7,490 nucleotides of DNA from Desulfovibrionaceae bacterium (GTDB lineage: Bacteria; Pseudomonadota; Gammaproteobacteria; Burkholderiales; Burkholderiaceae_C), in NCBI GenBank assembly GCA_009778355.1, contig WRJY01000213.1, positions 1 through 7,490 of the forward strand, given 5' to 3'. The stretch's first letter is position 1. The number at the start of each line of letters is the position of its first letter. Made by a program: the position numbers and the translations under genes. The notes under the pieces were generated by a model. That model worked only from the letters and a program-made list of their open reading frames with translations. It was not told the DNA's origin and made no database searches. Positions 6,361 to 7,490 of the stretch are shown here, piece by piece.

Positions 6361-6417
6361 CCGTTCGCTCTGAACTTGTCGGAGGGCGCTGCGCCACGCA
6401 GGGTAATGCCAAGCAGC
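6361..6417. other. ksgA-eptA convergent spacer with small overlapping hairpins
   Basis: The two stop codons face each other across 57 bp. CTGCG-CCA-CGCAG (6389-6401) forms a 5-bp stem on either strand. It overlaps GGCG-CTG-CGCC (6385-6395), so only one can form. GTTC/GAAC (6363-6366, 6372-6375) is a further weak repeat. No T-run follows on either side, so these are not convincing intrinsic terminators. Confidence 0.3.
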
Positions 6418-7490
6418 TCACGGCCTTGACCGGCAAGAGGCCAGCGCATCGAGCGCGCTTTGGTAGGTGGGCGTGCGCACGTCCAGCAGGCCGAGTACGG
6501 TGTGGTACAGGTTGTCGTGCGTCAGCGGTTGATCGAGGCTGGCTTTCAGGCACGGGCGCGAGAGTTTGTCGCGCGCAATCATGCCGTCGCCGAACCAGAA
6601 CACCATCGGCACGTGCTTTTGCACGTCGGGCGCCAAACCGTAGGGCAGGCCATGCAAGAACAGGCCGTATTCGCCGAGCGATTCGCCGTGGTCGCTCAGG
6701 TACAGCAAGGCGGGGTCGAACTGGCCCGCCTGCCCCTGGAGCCAGTCGATGGTTTTGCCGAGAAAGCGGTCGGTGTAGGCGATGGAGTTGTCGTAGGCAT
6801 TGACCAGTTCGGACTGGTTGCAATCGCTCAAAACGTTGGTCTTGCATTCGGGCAGGAAGCGTTTGACCTCCGGCGACGATCGCTTGTAGTAGGCCGGGCC
6901 GTGGCTGCCCATCTGGTGCAGTGCCAGCACGACGCCCCTGGCCCGCCGCTCGGCGGGCAGCGCGGCGATGCGATCGCTCAGGCCGTGAAGCAAGACATCG
7001 TCCAGGCATTCGCCGGCGTCGCACAGCGCGTTTTTGATAGCCGGTTCCACGTCCTTGAAGACCGATGCGTGTGGCACGCGGTCGCACACGCCCTTGCAGC
7101 CGCCGGCCTGGTTGTCGAGCCAGAGCACCGCCAGCCCCGCGGCCTGAAGCACGTCGAGCAGGTTCTCGTAGTCGTCCTTGCGCGCCTCGAAGCGTTTCTT
7201 GCCGAGCGGGGAGAACATGCACGGCACCGACGCCATGGTGTTGGTACCGCACGAAAACACGTTGCGATAGCTCAGCGCCTGCCGCGCCGCCAGTTCGGGC
7301 GTGGTGTCGCGCGCGTAGCCGTTGAGGCCGAAGTGATCGGCGCGCGCCGTTTCGCCCACCACCAGTGCCAGCAGCGGCGGCCTGGCCTGGTCCGCATGAC
7401 TGGCGCCCAGCGCCGCGCCGCCGCTGACCTCGATCAGCGCGCGCCGGCGCGTCAGCCACGGATCAAGCGCCGCCACAGTGGTCGAATACA
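6418..7490 (-). CDS. eptA: Lipid A phosphoethanolamine transferase, EptA/MCR family (catalytic domain; N-terminus outside window)
   Basis: About 357 codons are visible and the frame is open through the right edge. The GTG at 7476 is not taken as the start, because the family has an N-terminal part with about five membrane helices, which must lie outside. The enzyme moves phosphoethanolamine from phosphatidylethanolamine to lipid A phosphates on the periplasmic face, lowering binding of polymyxin and cationic peptides. Counting from the GTG codon, visible features are VGETARADHFGLNGY with metal ligand E42, the nucleophile Thr80 in SCGTNTMASVPCMF, GGCKGVCDRVPH, HQMGSHGPAYYKR (H187, H192), SDHGESLGE (D262, H263) and LHGLPYG (H275). 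Cysteine pairs C76/C86, C127/C131, C152/C157 and C211/C219 fit the disulfides of this family. All catalytic residues are present, so it looks functional. It converges on ksgA with 57 bp between stops. A paralogue acting on another glycan (EptB/EptC-like) cannot be excluded, but the SCGT..SVPCMF form favours EptA/MCR. Confidence 0.88.
   Translation of the reverse strand, partial: YSTTVAALDPWLTRRRALIEVSGGAALGASHADQARPPLLALVVGETARADHFGLNGYARDTTPELAARQALSYRNVFSCGTNTMASVPCMFSPLGKKRFEARKDDYENLLDVLQAAGLAVLWLDNQAGGCKGVCDRVPHASVFKDVEPAIKNALCDAGECLDDVLLHGLSDRIAALPAERRARGVVLALHQMGSHGPAYYKRSSPEVKRFLPECKTNVLSDCNQSELVNAYDNSIAYTDRFLGKTIDWLQGQAGQFDPALLYLSDHGESLGEYGLFLHGLPYGLAPDVQKHVPMVFWFGDGMIARDKLSRPCLKASLDQPLTHDNLYHTVLGLLDVRTPTYQSALDALASCRSRP

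Noticed and set aside
6209..7459. Second minus-strand frame of about 416 codons overlapping the EptA-like gene
   Set aside because: It is a frame-shifted shadow rich in Arg/Ala. All catalytic motifs lie in the other frame.

Overview
The window is a GC-rich chromosomal segment from a Gram-negative bacterium, most likely a betaproteobacterium of the order Burkholderiales, perhaps Comamonadaceae. The basis is the gene set and order (an amgK-type kinase divergent from lptD, then surA and ksgA), the style of the proteins, and the strong G/C bias at third codon positions. The taxonomic call is from memory of such genomes and was not searched. I see no mobile element, CRISPR array, tRNA or rRNA, and no gap over 130 bases lacks a gene.

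Layout, left to right. (1) The 3' end of a plus-strand gene, probably a TPR/SPINDLY-type O-GlcNAc transferase, followed by a good intrinsic-terminator candidate. (2) amgK on the minus strand, a cell-wall sugar kinase of the aminoglycoside-phosphotransferase fold. (3) A 52-bp divergent promoter region holding a perfect 12-bp palindrome. (4) lptD on the plus strand, the outer-membrane LPS translocon, overlapping by 8 nt with (5) surA, the periplasmic chaperone for outer-membrane proteins. (6) A 126-bp spacer with two mutually exclusive hairpins. (7) ksgA, the 16S rRNA dimethyladenosine methyltransferase. (8) On the minus strand and convergent with ksgA, the catalytic domain of an EptA/MCR-type lipid A phosphoethanolamine transferase, cut by the right edge of the window.

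The common theme is the cell envelope. AmgK recycles peptidoglycan sugars. LptD inserts LPS in the outer membrane, and LptD is itself a known client of SurA, so their coupled translation makes sense. EptA decorates the lipid A that LptD delivers. KsgA is the usual ribosome-maturation passenger of this operon.

I did not find a new system. The points most worth checking are the alternative hairpins before ksgA, the palindrome between amgK and lptD, the apparent absence of pdxA and murU from their usual neighbouring positions, the reduced cysteine set of LptD, and the long Ala/Pro/Lys linker and degenerate first parvulin domain of SurA.
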